From positions 117,516-181,515 of the forward strand of contig CAMPET010000130.1 in the NCBI GenBank assembly GCA_946803715.1: a stretch of 64,000 bases of DNA, written 5' to 3'. A program made the translations under genes and the position numbers. Origin of the DNA: Beroe ovata. Lineage: Eukaryota; Ctenophora; Nuda; Beroida; Beroidae. Of the stretch, positions 63,164-64,000 are shown one piece after another; the stretch's first letter is position 1; each line of letters begins with the position of its first letter. Under the pieces are notes generated by a model, which worked only from the letters and a program-made list of their open reading frames with translations, made no database searches and was not told the origin of the DNA.

Positions 63164-64000
63164 ATGGTTCTACTTGGACTTTGCGATGACGTCATCAGCA
63201 ACTCCACCACAGTTCCCTTCTTCACTGACAGCATGCTGGGAGGATCCCCTCACTGGCTCTCTGCCAACAAGGCGCCGAGCTGCAGACTCTGCGGCGCCAT
63301 TCAGGCACTGATAACGCAGATATACGCCCCACTAATCAATTCACCACATCATCGTGTTTTGCACGTGTTCGCATGTGTTACCAAGTCATGCCAGAATAAA
63401 TCAGAGAGCTGGTCAGTGATCCGTTGTTTGGCTGAATGCCAAGAAGAGAAGACTGTAGAGGTACAGTCAGATGAATGGGGAGTTGAGGACGATGATTGGG
63501 GTGTAGGGAGTGATGACTGGGGAGGAAATGATGGTGTGCTATCATCAGTTTGTGTTGGTGATTCTCAAGAAACTTCCGACATAACCTCGTCTCTCGGTAA
63601 AATGGAGTTGGATTCCCCGTCCTATACAGGGCATATCGACACGTCGTACAACCCAGTATTTCGCGCGTATTATCTGTACGTTATCGAGGAACCTAATGAG
63701 ACAATTCCAAAATGCGAGAAGTATGATGTTGAGGAAATGTCGGGCGAATCGTCAGCAGGAGGAGGGAAGGAATCTTACGAGAAATCGGACATCAAAGATC
63801 GCGAATTTCACAAATTCTACAAAACGATCAAAAAGTGTCCCGGGCAATGTTTACGATATGATATCGGCGGACGTGGGCTCTTGGAACCTGAAAATCTCAC
63901 TGTTCCTGCTTGTGAGAATTGTGGTACGCCCCGACAGTTTGAGTGTCAGATAATGCCGGCAATCATATCTATCCTCCAGTCAAAATCTTCGACAAGTCAG
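63164..64000 (+). CDS. PDCD2L: PDCD2L-like protein, 5' part (cut by window end)
   Basis: PDCD2/TSR4-family protein; family members act as chaperones or export adaptors for ribosomal protein uS5 and the 40S subunit. An open frame of 279 codons runs off the window without a stop. It opens MVLLGLCDD, then has a Cys-rich zinc-binding part (CRLCGA, QIYAPL, HRVLHVFAC, CQNKSESWSVIRC). An acidic DDDW repeat region (EWGVEDDDWGVGSDDWGG) follows, as in PDCD2L. Then come FRAYYLYVIEEP, HKFYKTIKKCPGQCLRY and the C-terminal domain LTVPACENCGTPRQFECQIMPAII. The acidic W-repeats and MVLLGL start favour PDCD2L over PDCD2. No intron occurs in the visible part. Confidence 0.93.
   Translation, partial: MVLLGLCDDVISNSTTVPFFTDSMLGGSPHWLSANKAPSCRLCGAIQALITQIYAPLINSPHHRVLHVFACVTKSCQNKSESWSVIRCLAECQEEKTVEVQSDEWGVEDDDWGVGSDDWGGNDGVLSSVCVGDSQETSDITSSLGKMELDSPSYTGHIDTSYNPVFRAYYLYVIEEPNETIPKCEKYDVEEMSGESSAGGGKESYEKSDIKDREFHKFYKTIKKCPGQCLRYDIGGRGLLEPENLTVPACENCGTPRQFECQIMPAIISILQSKSSTSQ

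Overview
This is nuclear DNA from a eukaryote, most likely an invertebrate animal. The genes have short GT-AG introns. Gene content is animal-like: an SLC8-type Na+/Ca2+ exchanger with Calx-beta domains, a PIM-like kinase, a calumenin/reticulocalbin-type EF-hand protein, METTL16 with its C-terminal domain, and TK1. Base composition is moderate, and CA/TG microsatellites and CpG-rich fold-back repeats are abundant. An early-branching animal such as a sponge would fit, but the sequence alone does not settle the taxon.

Layout. 0.25-6.4 kb: an 11-exon GRWD1 gene (minus). Its eighth intron contains a complete six-EF-hand CREC gene (plus). Inside that gene lies a block, bounded by single n's, that carries only the 5' exons of the glutamyl-prolyl-tRNA synthetase gene (minus); this block is very probably misjoined. 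6.75-7.1 kb: ribosomal protein P2 (minus). 9.1-13.6 kb: VCP/p97 in 13 exons (plus). 15.8-28.5 kb: the Na+/Ca2+ exchanger in at least 14 exons (minus), with tandem repeats in its introns. 28.5-52.3 kb: about 24 kb with no recognisable gene, rich in (CA)n tracts, an N gap and duplicated blocks beside single n's. 52.3-64 kb: a compact gene cluster of TK1, METTL16, TIMM10 and single-exon AGL (all plus), a single-exon PIM-like kinase (minus) and the 5' part of PDCD2L (plus, cut by the window end).

How the genes relate. They are mostly unrelated housekeeping genes: ribosome assembly and translation (GRWD1, RPLP2, EPRS), protein quality control (VCP), mitochondrial import (TIMM10), RNA methylation (METTL16), nucleotide salvage (TK1), glycogen breakdown (AGL), calcium handling (exchanger, CREC protein) and signalling (PIM-like). 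No operon-like logic is evident. Exon boundaries were placed by reading frame, splice consensus and remembered family sequence; most junctions keep phase exactly.

Assembly caution. At least five single or double n's sit between near-identical copies of the flanking sequence. These look like unmerged allelic contig ends rather than true duplications. I found no convincing new multi-gene system. The most unusual items are the nested GRWD1/CREC arrangement, a METTL16 VCR-like domain outside an obvious vertebrate, the fold-back repeat family, and an allelic insertion with an 8-bp flanking repeat.
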